A stretch of 64,000 nt of DNA. Origin: Agromyces kandeliae (GTDB lineage Bacteria > Actinomycetota > Actinomycetes > Actinomycetales > Microbacteriaceae). A model generated the notes under the pieces. It was not told the DNA's origin and did not search any database. It saw only the letters and a program-made list of their open reading frames with translations. The DNA is taken from contig NZ_WKJD01000009.1 of the NCBI RefSeq assembly GCF_009674665.1, forward strand, positions 147,601-211,600. Direction: 5' to 3'. Made by a program: the position numbers and the translations under genes. This document shows, piece by piece, positions 1 to 7,817 of the stretch. Position 1 is the first letter of the stretch, and the number at the start of each line of letters is the position of its first letter.

Positions 1-839
1 GCCCATTCGCTGTCGATCGAGCCGGAGGAGATCTGCCGCAGCAGGTACGGCTCGAGGAAGAGCTGGAACCCGTACGCGAGGTTCATCAGTGCGGCGTATC
101 CGATCCACGGGCGGATCAGGGGCAGCTTCACGCGCCAGGCCAGCTGCCACGCGTTGGCTCCGTCGAGCGCCGCGGCCTCGAAGATCTCGTCGGGGATGCC
201 GTTCAGGCCGCCGTTCACGATGACGATCCAGGTCCCGAGGCCCTGGAAGAACAGCATCGCGGTCAGGATGAGCGGCAGGTTCTCGGTGGTGACGACCTCC
301 TTGAGCGTGGTCATCCCGAGGTCCTGCCAGAGGAATGCGATGGGCGACTGCGAGGGGTTCAGCAGGTACACCCAGAGCACGAAGTTCGCGATTCCGGCGA
401 GGGCGCCGGGGATGTAGTAGACGAAGCGCATGGCGCCCCCGAAGCGCCCGGGGCTCGCGTGGATGAGCAGCGCCATCGCGACGATGCCGAGGATCATGAT
501 CGGCAGCCAGATGATCATGACCGTGAAGATGTTCACGAAGGTGCCGAAGAACCGGTAGTCGGTGACCACCGTCACGAAGGACTCGATCCCCCCGAATCCG
601 GTCTGCGGATTCACGAGGGTCGGCGCCTTCTGCAGGCTGATCCAGAAGGCGTACCCGATCGGGATCGCCGCGGCGACGATGAACAACAGCAGGTACGGCG
701 CCATGAGGATGAAGGCGCCGCGCCGTTCGACGCGGTGCGGCGCCCGGCGCTTCGCCGCCCGGCGCTTCGCGGCGGGTGCGGCCGCGCGCGACCGCTCCGC
801 CGTTCGAGGCCGCTCGGCCTGGGTGGTCGCTGTCGTCAT
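1..839 (-). CDS. Sugar ABC transporter permease, MalF/UgpA type (C-terminus beyond window)
   Basis: Inner-membrane permease of a CUT1-family carbohydrate importer. Reading inward from the ATG at 839, an arginine- and alanine-rich cytoplasmic N-terminus of about 40 residues is followed by a first membrane segment beginning FILMAPYLLLFIVAAAIP. More membrane segments follow, then the permease EAA loop (DEIFEAAALDGANAWQLAWR) that docks on the ATPase. The frame is open to the window edge, so the last segment and stop are missing. It lies 75 bp downstream of the binding-protein gene at 915-2234 in the same direction, and a strong hairpin lies between them. The second permease is probably just outside the window. 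The substrate is unknown; the neighbouring sugar-acid enzymes suggest a sugar or uronate-type compound. Confidence 0.9.
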   Translation of the reverse strand, partial: MTTATTQAERPRTAERSRAAAPAAKRRAAKRRAPHRVERRGAFILMAPYLLLFIVAAAIPIGYAFWISLQKAPTLVNPQTGFGGIESFVTVVTDYRFFGTFVNIFTVMIIWLPIMILGIVAMALLIHASPGRFGGAMRFVYYIPGALAGIANFVLWVYLLNPSQSPIAFLWQDLGMTTLKEVVTTENLPLILTAMLFFQGLGTWIVIVNGGLNGIPDEIFEAAALDGANAWQLAWRVKLPLIRPWIGYAALMNLAYGFQLFLEPYLLRQISSGSIDSEW

Positions 840-876
840 GTCGTCATCCTCTGTGATGCGGAACGAGTGGGGTGCC

Positions 877-904
877 CCCCGGGGCGTCCTCCGACGCCCC
901 GGGG
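877..904 (-). other. Intercistronic hairpin between binding protein and permease
   Basis: A perfect 12-bp stem (CCCCGGGGCGTC / GACGCCCCGGGG) closes a 4-nt loop. It lies between the stop of the binding-protein gene and the permease start, with no T-run. Such hairpins commonly protect the abundant binding-protein mRNA or partly attenuate transcription into the permease genes; that role is inferred. Confidence 0.7.
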
Positions 905-914
905 AGCAGTGTCG

Positions 915-2234
915 TCACTGGACGGTATAGCCCACCGACTGGGCCTGGTTGACCAGTTCCTCGCCGAACGCGTCGATCGCGTCGGGCACGGTGCCGCCGG
1001 AGATGAGCGTGGGGCTCACCTTCTCGGTCCACACCGACCCGGTGTCGTAGAGCATGTACGCGTAGGGCTGCACGGCGCCCGCGGCATCCTTGAACGCCTG
1101 CTGCACCGAGGGGATGTCGGCGAAGTAGGCGTCCGCCTCGATCTTGGCGAGCCAGGCGTCCTGCACGGGGCCGTAGCCGGGCAGGCCGGTCGAGAGGTCG
1201 ACCTGCCAGCGCGGGTCGGTGGCGACGAACGTGGCGAAGGTGAGCGTGTTCTCGAGCTGCTTGCCCGTGATGTGGGACGAGACGCCCCACAGGCCGCCGC
1301 CCTCGTTGCCGGTCGACGGCGACGACTCGCCCTCCCAGGCCAGCGGCGCGACGGCGCTCATCTCGCCTGCCGGGATCTTCCACGTGTCGCGGAAGAGGTA
1401 GTTGCCCCACCAGACGGCACCCGGGCTCATCACGAGGTTGACGCCGGCCTCGGCGGCATCGCCGTCGAAGATGCCCTGGGTCGAGAGCGCTCCGCCGTCG
1501 TACATCTCGGTCAGCAGCTCGGTGGCACGCTCGCAGTTCGGGTCGGAGAGGTCGATGTGCGCTTCCGTCTCCGACACGCGGTCGTTGGTCGGGCAGTTCG
1601 CGCCCTGGAGGTAGCGGTTGATCGCATAGGCGTCGCCGAGGAACCCGCTGATCTTGCCGGGGTGCTCCTCGGCGATGGTGACGGCGAGTTCGCCGTACTC
1701 CTCCCACGTGGTGGGCAGCGTGTAGCCGTTCTCATCGAAGAACGCCTTGTTGTACCAGAACACGTCCGGGGCGGCGTCGTTGCGCAGGCATCGGATCTGG
1801 CCGTCGATGTCGCAGAACGAGAGGACGGCCGGGTCGTACCCCTCGATGACGTCCGGCAGCAGGTCCGTCAGGTCGGCGGCGTAGTTGCTCGAGGAGCTGG
1901 TCGCCCATGCGATGTCGTCGTTCGACGGGAAGAAGATGGCATCGGGCCAGCCGGAGCCGGCCGAGTCGAAGTTGGCGAAGGACTGCTTGACCGTCTTGCC
2001 TCCGACGGTGCCGTCGATCTGGACGACGTCGATCTCGATGTCGGGGTAGGCCTCCTGGAAGGCCTCGGCCGCGGGCACGCGGGGCGGGTCGACCCAGACG
2101 GTGATCTTGCCACCGGAGTCGGTCTGGGTCGACGACTCGGCGGCATCGCCGGCGGCGCACCCGGACAGGACGAGCGCAGCCGCGGCGATCGCCGCAACCC
2201 CCGCGCTCGCCGAGAGGAACCTCGTGGTCTTCAT
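915..2234 (-). CDS. Extracellular sugar-binding lipoprotein of ABC transporter
   Basis: Solute-binding protein family 1 (CUT1 importers), 439 aa. It begins with a positively charged stretch, a hydrophobic core and a lipobox LSGC with Cys26, so it is exported and lipid-anchored outside the membrane. The mature part shows the usual family layout, for example DVFWYNKAFFDENGYTLPTT near the hinge. A GTG six bases upstream overlaps the Shine-Dalgarno AAGGAG, so the ATG at 2234, spaced 5 nt from it, is the better start. It is the first gene of the operon with the permease at 1-839. Two LacI-type half or full palindromes flank its -35/-10 (2321-2363), so it is probably repressed without its sugar. 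Confidence 0.92.
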   Translation of the reverse strand: MKTTRFLSASAGVAAIAAAALVLSGCAAGDAAESSTQTDSGGKITVWVDPPRVPAAEAFQEAYPDIEIDVVQIDGTVGGKTVKQSFANFDSAGSGWPDAIFFPSNDDIAWATSSSSNYAADLTDLLPDVIEGYDPAVLSFCDIDGQIRCLRNDAAPDVFWYNKAFFDENGYTLPTTWEEYGELAVTIAEEHPGKISGFLGDAYAINRYLQGANCPTNDRVSETEAHIDLSDPNCERATELLTEMYDGGALSTQGIFDGDAAEAGVNLVMSPGAVWWGNYLFRDTWKIPAGEMSAVAPLAWEGESSPSTGNEGGGLWGVSSHITGKQLENTLTFATFVATDPRWQVDLSTGLPGYGPVQDAWLAKIEADAYFADIPSVQQAFKDAAGAVQPYAYMLYDTGSVWTEKVSPTLISGGTVPDAIDAFGEELVNQAQSVGYTVQ

Positions 2235-2320
2235 TGACACTCCTTGGATGAGGTGGCGCGGACATCACGCCGTCGTGGTTGTCGTGGTCGGTCGGTGCTT
2301 GCGGGCCACCGGCCTGGGGT

Positions 2321-2332
2321 GCTCAAACGTTA
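2321..2332. promoter_or_regulatory. LacI-type operator, imperfect (GCTCAAACGTTA)
   Basis: This imperfect copy of the palindrome TCAAACGTTTGA overlaps the -10 region of the sugar ABC operon. Related copies at 2354-2363 and 4399-4410 suggest one regulator controls the two divergent operons of this sugar-acid locus. Confidence 0.55.
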
Positions 2333-2356
2333 TACCAGTCGTCACCTCGAAAGCAA
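2329..2356 (-). promoter_or_regulatory. Promoter of sugar ABC operon (-35 TTGCTT, -10 TATAAC)
   Basis: Read on the minus strand, TTGCTT (2356-2351) and TATAAC (2334-2329) are separated by 16 bp. They sit about 95 bp upstream of the binding-protein ATG. Operator-like sequences overlap both elements, as expected for a repressed promoter. Confidence 0.65.
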
Positions 2357-2363
2357 ACGTTTG
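2354..2363. promoter_or_regulatory. LacI-type operator palindrome CAAACGTTTG
   Basis: A perfect 10-bp palindrome with a central CG, typical of LacI-family sites. It overlaps the -35 element of the sugar ABC operon promoter. Confidence 0.65.
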
Positions 2364-2526
2364 AGCAACTTCAGTGCCGAGTCTGGGGTCCCGGCGCGGT
2401 CGATGGTACTAGAGATCAGATGAATATGGGAGAGAGAATCCGAGAACGCTCCGAAACCCGGCGAATTGTCCGAAGAGATTGGATAAATCGGATCGGAACG
2501 GCCCCTGCGGTGAAGCATCGCCGCAC

Positions 2527-3195
2527 TCAGAGCACGCGGTGCCGCTCCCAGACCGCCCGGAGCGACTCCCCGGCGAGGAGCTCCGCGAGCACCGTCGACT
2601 CGCGCGCCGCACGCTCGCGGGCCAGGGCGAGAACGGATGCCTCGTGCTCGCGCGGCACGACCACCACGCCGTCGTCGTCCGCCATGAGCAGGTCGCCGGG
2701 CGCGATGCGGACGCCGCCGAGCACGACGGCGACGTCGTGGGCGATCACGCGCATGCGCGCGCGGTAGTCGATCGGTCGACGGGAGGCGGAGAACGCCGGG
2801 AACCCGAGCGCGGCGATCCGGTCGGTGTCGCGCAGGTTCCCGTCCGTGACGACGCCCGACGCGCCGGATCCCAGCGCCGCGGCGCTGAACAGCTCGCCCC
2901 AGAACGCGGAATCGTTGCTGCGATCGGTCGCGACCACGACGAACTGCCCCGGGCCGATTCCGTCGATGAACTCGATGGCATCCCGGTACGGGTCGTCGGG
3001 GTCGTCCTCCAGCGCCGGTGCGAAGCGAACGGTGCGGGCCCGTCCGATGGCACGCGAGCCGGGCACGATCGGCGCGAGTCGATGCCGGAGCACCTGGTGA
3101 CGGAGGCCGGCCGCGTCGCACGAGTCGCTGAGGATCGCCGTCGAGAGTCGATCGTCGCCGGGCAGCGGCGTGAAGCCGAGGTCAGCGGATGACAT
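2527..3195 (-). CDS. RraA-like / 4-hydroxy-4-methyl-2-oxoglutarate aldolase family protein
   Basis: A 222-aa protein of the RraA fold, which includes class II HMG/CHA pyruvate aldolases and oxaloacetate decarboxylases. The family signature is visible as GELFSAAALGSGASGVVTDG followed by NLRD, with the metal-binding Asp and the Arg of the substrate pocket. The C-terminal motif GDLLMADDDGVVVVP is also typical. The ATG at 3195 is chosen because GGAGG lies 5 nt upstream. It overlaps the last codons of the preceding dehydratase gene by 14 bp, so the two are translationally coupled. Together they suggest dehydration of a sugar acid and then aldol cleavage or decarboxylation of a keto acid. The exact substrate is not deducible. 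Confidence 0.82.
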   Translation of the reverse strand: MSSADLGFTPLPGDDRLSTAILSDSCDAAGLRHQVLRHRLAPIVPGSRAIGRARTVRFAPALEDDPDDPYRDAIEFIDGIGPGQFVVVATDRSNDSAFWGELFSAAALGSGASGVVTDGNLRDTDRIAALGFPAFSASRRPIDYRARMRVIAHDVAVVLGGVRIAPGDLLMADDDGVVVVPREHEASVLALARERAARESTVLAELLAGESLRAVWERHRVL

Positions 3196-4345
3196 GTCCA
3201 CCTCCGGGGCGGAACGCGAACCGTCGCTCGATGTCCTCGGTCAACCGCACGCCGAGGCCGGGCGCCGTCGGAGCCCCGATGCTCCCGCCGGCGAAGTCGA
3301 CCGGCGCGACCTGGAGCGCATCGCGCAGCGGGTTGGGCAGCGTGCAGTACTCGAACAGCTCCACGGACGGCTCGGCGAGCACCGTGTGCAGGTTCGCAGC
3401 GAAGGTCACGCCGCTCCCCCACACGTGGGGCACGCAGTCGATCGACGCCTCGCTCGCGAGCGCGGCGACCCGGGAGAACGCGCGCGGCCCGCCGACGAAG
3501 GTGACGTCGGGCTGCACGATGTCGACCGCGTCCCGCGCGATGAGCTCGGCGAACTCGCGAACGGTGCCGTTGGATTCGACCCCCGAGATCGGGACGTCGA
3601 CCGCCCGGCGGACCTGCGCGAACCCGGCGACGTCGTCGGCCTGGCAGGGCTCCTCGTACCAGCGCGCCCCGAGCGCCGCGGCATGCCGGCCGACGCGGAT
3701 CGCGTCCTCGGGCGCCCAGGGCGACGATGCGCACGCCTGCACGGCGTCGATGATGAATCGCGCTCCCGACGGCAGGCCGCCGACGACGTGATCGAGCAGC
3801 TCGATCGTGGTGTCGGGGTCGGACATCGCCCGGAACTTCACGGTTCCGAATCCGGCGTCGAACTGGGACGCGGCCCAGCCGGCGACCTCCTCGAACGTGG
3901 TGCCGAGACCGCCGCTCGCGTACGCCTCGATGCGCTCGCGCGCGGCACCGCCGAGGACCTCGTACGCCGGCACGCCCTCGCGCAGTGCGACCGCGTCCAG
4001 CACGGCGGTCTCGATGGCGCCGGCGACGCCGCTCAGGATGCCCCCGCGCGACCAGAACGCGGTGTAGGCGCGGAGGTGGTCGCCCACGTCGAGCGGCGAC
4101 GCGAACGGGACGTCGAGGAGGTAGGGGCGGAACGCGTCCAGGATGCCGGGCACGGCCGTCGCGGCCATGATGCCCGCGCCGGCCTCGCCGATGCCGCGCG
4201 TGCCGTCGGCGAGCTCGACCTCGACGAGCGCGGCGTCCCACGAACGGATCGTGCCGCCGACCCAGACGAGCTCGTCGCCGGGGTCGTAGCGGTGCGAGAG
4301 CAGCACGGCTCTGACATGTCGGACGGATGCGGAATGGTCGCTCAT
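3182..4345 (-). CDS. Enolase-superfamily (mandelate racemase/muconate lactonizing) sugar-acid dehydratase
   Basis: 387 aa with the MR/MLE capping domain (about 1-125) and TIM barrel. Visible catalytic features are a KFR motif with Lys170 and Arg172, metal ligands Asp200, Glu231/232 (YEEP) and Glu257, Asp280 and the general-acid/base His307 in CVPHVWGSG. This points to an acid-sugar dehydratase of the mandelate racemase subgroup rather than a muconate cycloisomerase. A TTG 57 bp upstream is possible, but the ATG at 4345 is a normal start preceded by AGGAG. The promoter region carries the perfect palindrome TCAAACGTTTGA. The RraA-like gene follows in the same operon. The substrate is not identifiable from sequence alone. 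Confidence 0.85.
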   Translation of the reverse strand: MSDHSASVRHVRAVLLSHRYDPGDELVWVGGTIRSWDAALVEVELADGTRGIGEAGAGIMAATAVPGILDAFRPYLLDVPFASPLDVGDHLRAYTAFWSRGGILSGVAGAIETAVLDAVALREGVPAYEVLGGAARERIEAYASGGLGTTFEEVAGWAASQFDAGFGTVKFRAMSDPDTTIELLDHVVGGLPSGARFIIDAVQACASSPWAPEDAIRVGRHAAALGARWYEEPCQADDVAGFAQVRRAVDVPISGVESNGTVREFAELIARDAVDIVQPDVTFVGGPRAFSRVAALASEASIDCVPHVWGSGVTFAANLHTVLAEPSVELFEYCTLPNPLRDALQVAPVDFAGGSIGAPTAPGLGVRLTEDIERRFAFRPGGGHVIR

Positions 4346-4398
4346 CGTCGAGGCGCTCCTAGGGATCAGATCGGACGTTTCGCTGCGACGATAGTTGC

Positions 4399-4410
4399 TC
4401 AAACGTTTGA
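4399..4410. promoter_or_regulatory. LacI-type operator TCAAACGTTTGA
   Basis: A perfect 12-bp palindrome in the divergent region between the dehydratase and the GntR gene. On the minus strand it sits between a possible -35 TTGCGA and -10 TATCGT (17-bp spacing), so bound protein would block the dehydratase/RraA operon. It is the same motif as at 2321 and 2354. Confidence 0.7.
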
Positions 4411-4418
4411 TCGCAAGA

Positions 4419-4433
4419 ATTGATCGGATGAAA
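4419..4433. promoter_or_regulatory. Candidate GntR operator (ATTGATCGGATGAAA)
   Basis: This 15-mer matches the perfect inverted repeat ATTCATTGGATGAAT at 6725-6739 at 12 of 15 positions. It lies just upstream of the GntR gene's -10. Autoregulation by GntR is inferred. Confidence 0.4.
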
Positions 4434-4446
4434 CGCCCCGCGCACC

Positions 4447-4452
4447 TAGGAT
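4447..4452 (+). promoter_or_regulatory. Leaderless -10 TAGGAT of GntR gene
   Basis: TAGGAT ends 6 nt before the ATG at 4459, and no Shine-Dalgarno is present. Transcription would start at or next to the A of the ATG. Confidence 0.65.
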
Positions 4453-4458
4453 GGCGCC

Positions 4459-5193
4459 ATGTCCGACGTGCCCGTGCCCACTCGTTCGCAGACCGATGTC
4501 GTCATCCAGGGCATCAAGGACATGCTCACGCGGGGCGACCTGAAGCCCGGGTCCCGGCTGCCCATCGAGAAGGACCTCGCCGCCCAGCTCAGCGTGTCCC
4601 GCGGGTCGCTCCGAGAGGGCGTCCGCGCACTCGCGACGCTCGGCGTCCTCGAGACCCGGCAGGGCGACGGCACCTACGTCACGGCGCTCGATCCTGCGGC
4701 GCTCCTCAGCCCGCTCGGCTTCCTCGCGGACCTGCAGCAGCCCGCGCATGCCGCAGACCTCCTCGCCGTGCGGCGCGTGCTCGAGGCGGAGAGCGTCTCC
4801 CTGGCCGCGACCCGGATCACCGACGACCAGCTCGCCGACCTCGAGGCGATCCTCGCGCGCGTCGACCGCGCGCTCGAGGACGAGGACCGGATGGACCTCG
4901 AGGAATTCATCAACACGGACACCGAGTTCCATCGGACCATCGCTGCGGCGAGCGGGAACCCGCCCCTCGCGGCGCTCGTCGACGCCCTCGTCGGACGGAC
5001 GTTCCGCGCTCGCCTCTGGCGCGCGATCAGCAACCGCGGCTCGGTGCGCGAGGCCCAGCGCGAGCATCGGGCCATCCTCCACGAGCTCGCGAGGCGCGAC
5101 CCCGGCAGGGCGAGCATCCGGATGTCGACGCACCTGCTCGGCGTCGAGCAGTTCAGCGCCGAGCACGCCGACGAGGATCCCGAGGCCGGCTGA
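4459..5193 (+). CDS. GntR-family transcriptional regulator, FadR/FCD subfamily
   Basis: 244 aa. The N-terminal winged helix-turn-helix (about 12-78) contains LAAQLSVSRGSLREGVRAL followed by the wing GDGTYV. The C-terminal FCD ligand domain (about 95-235) has DTEFHRTIAAASGNPPL and a second conserved His in REHRAIL, the usual acid/His metal-ligand pattern. FCD regulators commonly respond to sugar acids such as galactonate or gluconate, which fits the flanking dehydratases. It is transcribed divergently from the dehydratase/RraA operon and convergently with L-fuconate dehydratase. Candidate binding sites are the related 15-mers at 4419 and 6725. Confidence 0.9.
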   Translation: MSDVPVPTRSQTDVVIQGIKDMLTRGDLKPGSRLPIEKDLAAQLSVSRGSLREGVRALATLGVLETRQGDGTYVTALDPAALLSPLGFLADLQQPAHAADLLAVRRVLEAESVSLAATRITDDQLADLEAILARVDRALEDEDRMDLEEFINTDTEFHRTIAAASGNPPLAALVDALVGRTFRARLWRAISNRGSVREAQREHRAILHELARRDPGRASIRMSTHLLGVEQFSAEHADEDPEAG

Positions 5194-5257
5194 GCCGATC
5201 GCGACGCCCGCCCCGGACGCGCCCTCCGACCCGCACGGTCGGGGCCCGGTCGGGGAG

Positions 5258-6565
5258 CTAGGCGACGGCCTCCGCCCAGTAGCCGCCCGTCGGGAACGCG
5301 AACCGCGCGACGGACGCCTCGTGCATCTCGGCGCTGTACCCCGGCTGCGACGGCATCGCGTAGTGGCCGTTCTCGACGATGCACGGGTCGACGAAGTGCT
5401 CATGGAGGTGGTCGACGAACTCGGTCACCCGGTTCTCGAGCGTGCCCGACACGCACACGTAGTCGAAGATCGACAGGTGCTGCACGAGCTCGCACAGCCC
5501 GACGCCGCCGGCGTGCGGGCACACGGGCACCCCGAACTTCTGCGCCATGAGGTAGACCGCGAGGATCTCGTTGATGCTCGCGAGCCGCGCGGAGTCGAGC
5601 TGGCAGTAGTCGATCGCCTCCGCCTGGAACATCTGCTTGAAGAGCACGCGGTTCATACCGTGCTCGCCCGTGGCGACGCCGATCGGCGCGACCGCGCGCC
5701 GCACGGCCGCGTGCCCGAGCACGTCGTCGGGGCTGGTCGGCTCCTCGATCCACATCGGCCGGAACTCCGCGAGCCGGCCCACCCACTCGATCGCCTCGGG
5801 CACGTCCCACACCTGGTTCGCGTCGATCATCAGGTTCGCGTCCCAGCCGATCACCTCGCGGGCGATGCGAAGTCGACGGATGTCGTCCTCGACGTCGGAG
5901 CCCACCTTCAGCTTCACGTGGCGGTAGCCCTCGTCGACCGCCTCCTGGAGCAGACGACGCAGCTTCTCGTCGGAGTAGCCGAGCCAGCCGGCGCTGGTCG
6001 TGTAGCAGGGGTAGCCGCCGCGCGCCTCGAGGTCGGCGATGCGGGCGGCACGGGTCGGCGCCTTCTCGGCGAGGATCGCGATCGCCTCCTCGCGCGTGAG
6101 CGCGTCGGAGAGGTAGCGGAGGTCGGCGGCGTCGACGAGCTGCTCGGGCGTCATCTCGGCGAGCAGCCGCCAGAGCGGCTTCTTCGCGACGCGTGCCGCG
6201 AGGTCCCACATCGCGTTCATGACCGCGGCCATCGCGAGGTGCACGACGCCCTTCTCGGGACCGAGCCAGCGCAGCTGCGAGTCCGACGAGAGCTCCCGGT
6301 AGACGGAGCCGAGGTCCGCGACGGCCTCGTCGACGGAACGGCCGACGAGGGGCAGACCGCGCTGGCGCGCGGCCTCGACGCACAGGTCGTTGCCGCGGCC
6401 GATCGTGAACGTGAAGCCGTAGCCGCGCACCTCGGGGTCGTCGGTGTGGATGACCACGTACGCGGCGGAGTAGTCGCCGTCCTTGTTCATGGCGTCGGAC
6501 CCGTCCATGCTCAGCGAGGTGGGGAACCTGACGTCGTGGGCGGTCACGGCGGTGATCGTGGTCAT
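5258..6565 (-). CDS. L-fuconate dehydratase (enolase superfamily)
   Basis: Converts L-fuconate to 2-keto-3-deoxy-L-fuconate in the non-phosphorylative L-fucose pathway. With the ATG at 6565 the protein is 435 aa, and the active-site residues fall at the numbering known for the Xanthomonas enzyme: Lys218 and Lys220 (HVKLKVG), Asp248 (MIDAN), Glu274 (WIEEP), Glu301 (TGEHG), Asp324 (QLDSAR) and His351 (CPHAGG). The family insert [15 protein letters not shown] is also present. The numbering match and AGGAAG 8 nt upstream support this start over an in-frame ATG at 6640. No other fucose-pathway gene (mutarotase, fucose dehydrogenase, lactonase) is visible nearby, so its true substrate could be a related acid sugar. 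Confidence 0.9.
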   Translation of the reverse strand: MTTITAVTAHDVRFPTSLSMDGSDAMNKDGDYSAAYVVIHTDDPEVRGYGFTFTIGRGNDLCVEAARQRGLPLVGRSVDEAVADLGSVYRELSSDSQLRWLGPEKGVVHLAMAAVMNAMWDLAARVAKKPLWRLLAEMTPEQLVDAADLRYLSDALTREEAIAILAEKAPTRAARIADLEARGGYPCYTTSAGWLGYSDEKLRRLLQEAVDEGYRHVKLKVGSDVEDDIRRLRIAREVIGWDANLMIDANQVWDVPEAIEWVGRLAEFRPMWIEEPTSPDDVLGHAAVRRAVAPIGVATGEHGMNRVLFKQMFQAEAIDYCQLDSARLASINEILAVYLMAQKFGVPVCPHAGGVGLCELVQHLSIFDYVCVSGTLENRVTEFVDHLHEHFVDPCIVENGHYAMPSQPGYSAEMHEASVARFAFPTGGYWAEAVA

Positions 6566-6799
6566 GTCGTGGACTTCCTGGATCTGGCCCGGGGCGGCGG
6601 GGTCGCTGCACTGCGAGTCGGGGTGGGCGATTGGGGTCATGCGGGATGCCGACGGGCCGCGCGACCGCGCCTCTTCGCGGGGTCACGCATCGTGCGGCGT
6701 TCGGCAGTGCGTTCACTCTAGCGGATTCATTGGATGAATTCGCGGATTTTTCGGGCAGCAGACCACACGACGACCCGCCAGGTCGCAAATAGATCGGCT
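6566..6799. promoter_or_regulatory. Intergenic regulatory region of L-fuconate dehydratase
   Basis: This 234-bp gap between the LacI gene and the dehydratase holds the perfect inverted repeat ATTCAT-TGG-ATGAAT at 6725-6739. On the minus strand, CGCTAGAGTGAACGC just downstream of the repeat may contain the -10. No small gene is seen. Confidence 0.45.
6725..6739. promoter_or_regulatory. Operator-like inverted repeat ATTCATTGGATGAAT
   Basis: Perfect 6-bp arms around TGG, upstream of L-fuconate dehydratase. It resembles the 15-mer at 4419 in front of the GntR gene, so a GntR/FCD site is the best guess. Confidence 0.5.
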
Positions 6800-7813
6800 C
6801 TATCGGCGCGGAGCCGCGGTCGACTCGCGGATGACGAGCTCGGGCGCGGGCTCGCGCACGACGTGGTCGGCGAGGACGCCGGTCTCGATCCGCTGCAGGA
6901 GGTCCTCGACCGCGCGACGTCCGAGTTCCGCGAGCGGCATCCGCACCGTCGTCAGGGGCGGCCACGCGTTCGCGGCCGTCCAGGCGTCGTGCATCGCCAC
7001 GATCGACAGGTCCTGCGGGACGCCGAGACCGAGGCGCCGGGCCTCCAGCAGCGCCCCGTGGGCCGCGTTGACGTTCGCGACCACGATGGCGGTCGGCGGC
7101 TCCTCGAGCGCGGCGAGGGCCGCCATGGCGGCTCCGCCCTGCTTCGGCTCGTACCCGAGGCGCGTGACGAGTTCGCCGGCGACCTCGAGGCCGGCATCCG
7201 CCATCGCCGCCCGGAATCCCGCCTCGCGCCGCTGCCCCGAGTCGGAGCGCGGGAGCCCGCCCACGAACCCGATGCGCCGGTGCCCCAGCCCGATCAGGTG
7301 CTCGGTCGCGATCCTGATGCCCCGGGCGTCCTCGAGCGTCACCGACCCGACGTGATCGGGATGGATCGAGTTGATGAAGACGAGCGGCAGCGGCGCCTCG
7401 ACGAGGGCGCGCATGTCCTCCGCGCGCATCGCGTCTCCGACCTGCAGCAGCACGCCGTCGACGCGCCCCTCGCCGATGAGCCGTGGGATCGTGTCCTCGC
7501 CGTCGGGCATGCCCTCGGTCCGGGCGATCAGCACCATGTTCCCACGGCGCAGCGCCTCCTCCTCCACGCCGCGCATCAGCTCGGCGAAGATCGCGTTCGT
7601 GACGTCCGGCACGACGAGTCCGATCACGTTCGTCCGCGCCGACTTCAACGCGCGGGCCGCGAAGTTCGGGCGGTAGCCGAGCTCGCGCGCGGCCTCGTGG
7701 ATCCGCTGCCTCGTGGCGGCGCTCACCCGTGCGCTCGGCGCATCGCTCAGGACGCGGGAGACGGCTGAGACCGAGACTCCCGCCCGGGCAGCGACATCGC
7801 TCAGGGTGGCCAT
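6800..7813 (-). CDS. LacI-family transcriptional regulator
   Basis: 337 aa. The N-terminal HTH and hinge helix read ATLSDVAARAGVSVSAVSRV and then YRPNFAARALKSART. The periplasmic-binding-type effector domain follows, with FVGGLPRSDSGQRREAGFRA and VVANVNAAHGALLEARRLG. The ATG at 7813 is preceded by a leaderless -10 (TACACT at 7825-7820) that overlaps the end of the MaoC gene. It can therefore be made from its own promoter as well as from the operon. It probably controls the CoA-transferase/MaoC operon through the operators at 10659-10687; that is inference from position and LacI-like symmetry. Confidence 0.92.
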   Translation of the reverse strand: MATLSDVAARAGVSVSAVSRVLSDAPSARVSAATRQRIHEAARELGYRPNFAARALKSARTNVIGLVVPDVTNAIFAELMRGVEEEALRRGNMVLIARTEGMPDGEDTIPRLIGEGRVDGVLLQVGDAMRAEDMRALVEAPLPLVFINSIHPDHVGSVTLEDARGIRIATEHLIGLGHRRIGFVGGLPRSDSGQRREAGFRAAMADAGLEVAGELVTRLGYEPKQGGAAMAALAALEEPPTAIVVANVNAAHGALLEARRLGLGVPQDLSIVAMHDAWTAANAWPPLTTVRMPLAELGRRAVEDLLQRIETGVLADHVVREPAPELVIRESTAAPRR

Positions 7814-7817
7814 GCGC

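Noticed and set aside
459..2237. Plus-strand frame of 592 codons opposite the sugar-binding protein
   Set aside because: Antisense shadow; the minus strand encodes an evident lipoprotein and permease.
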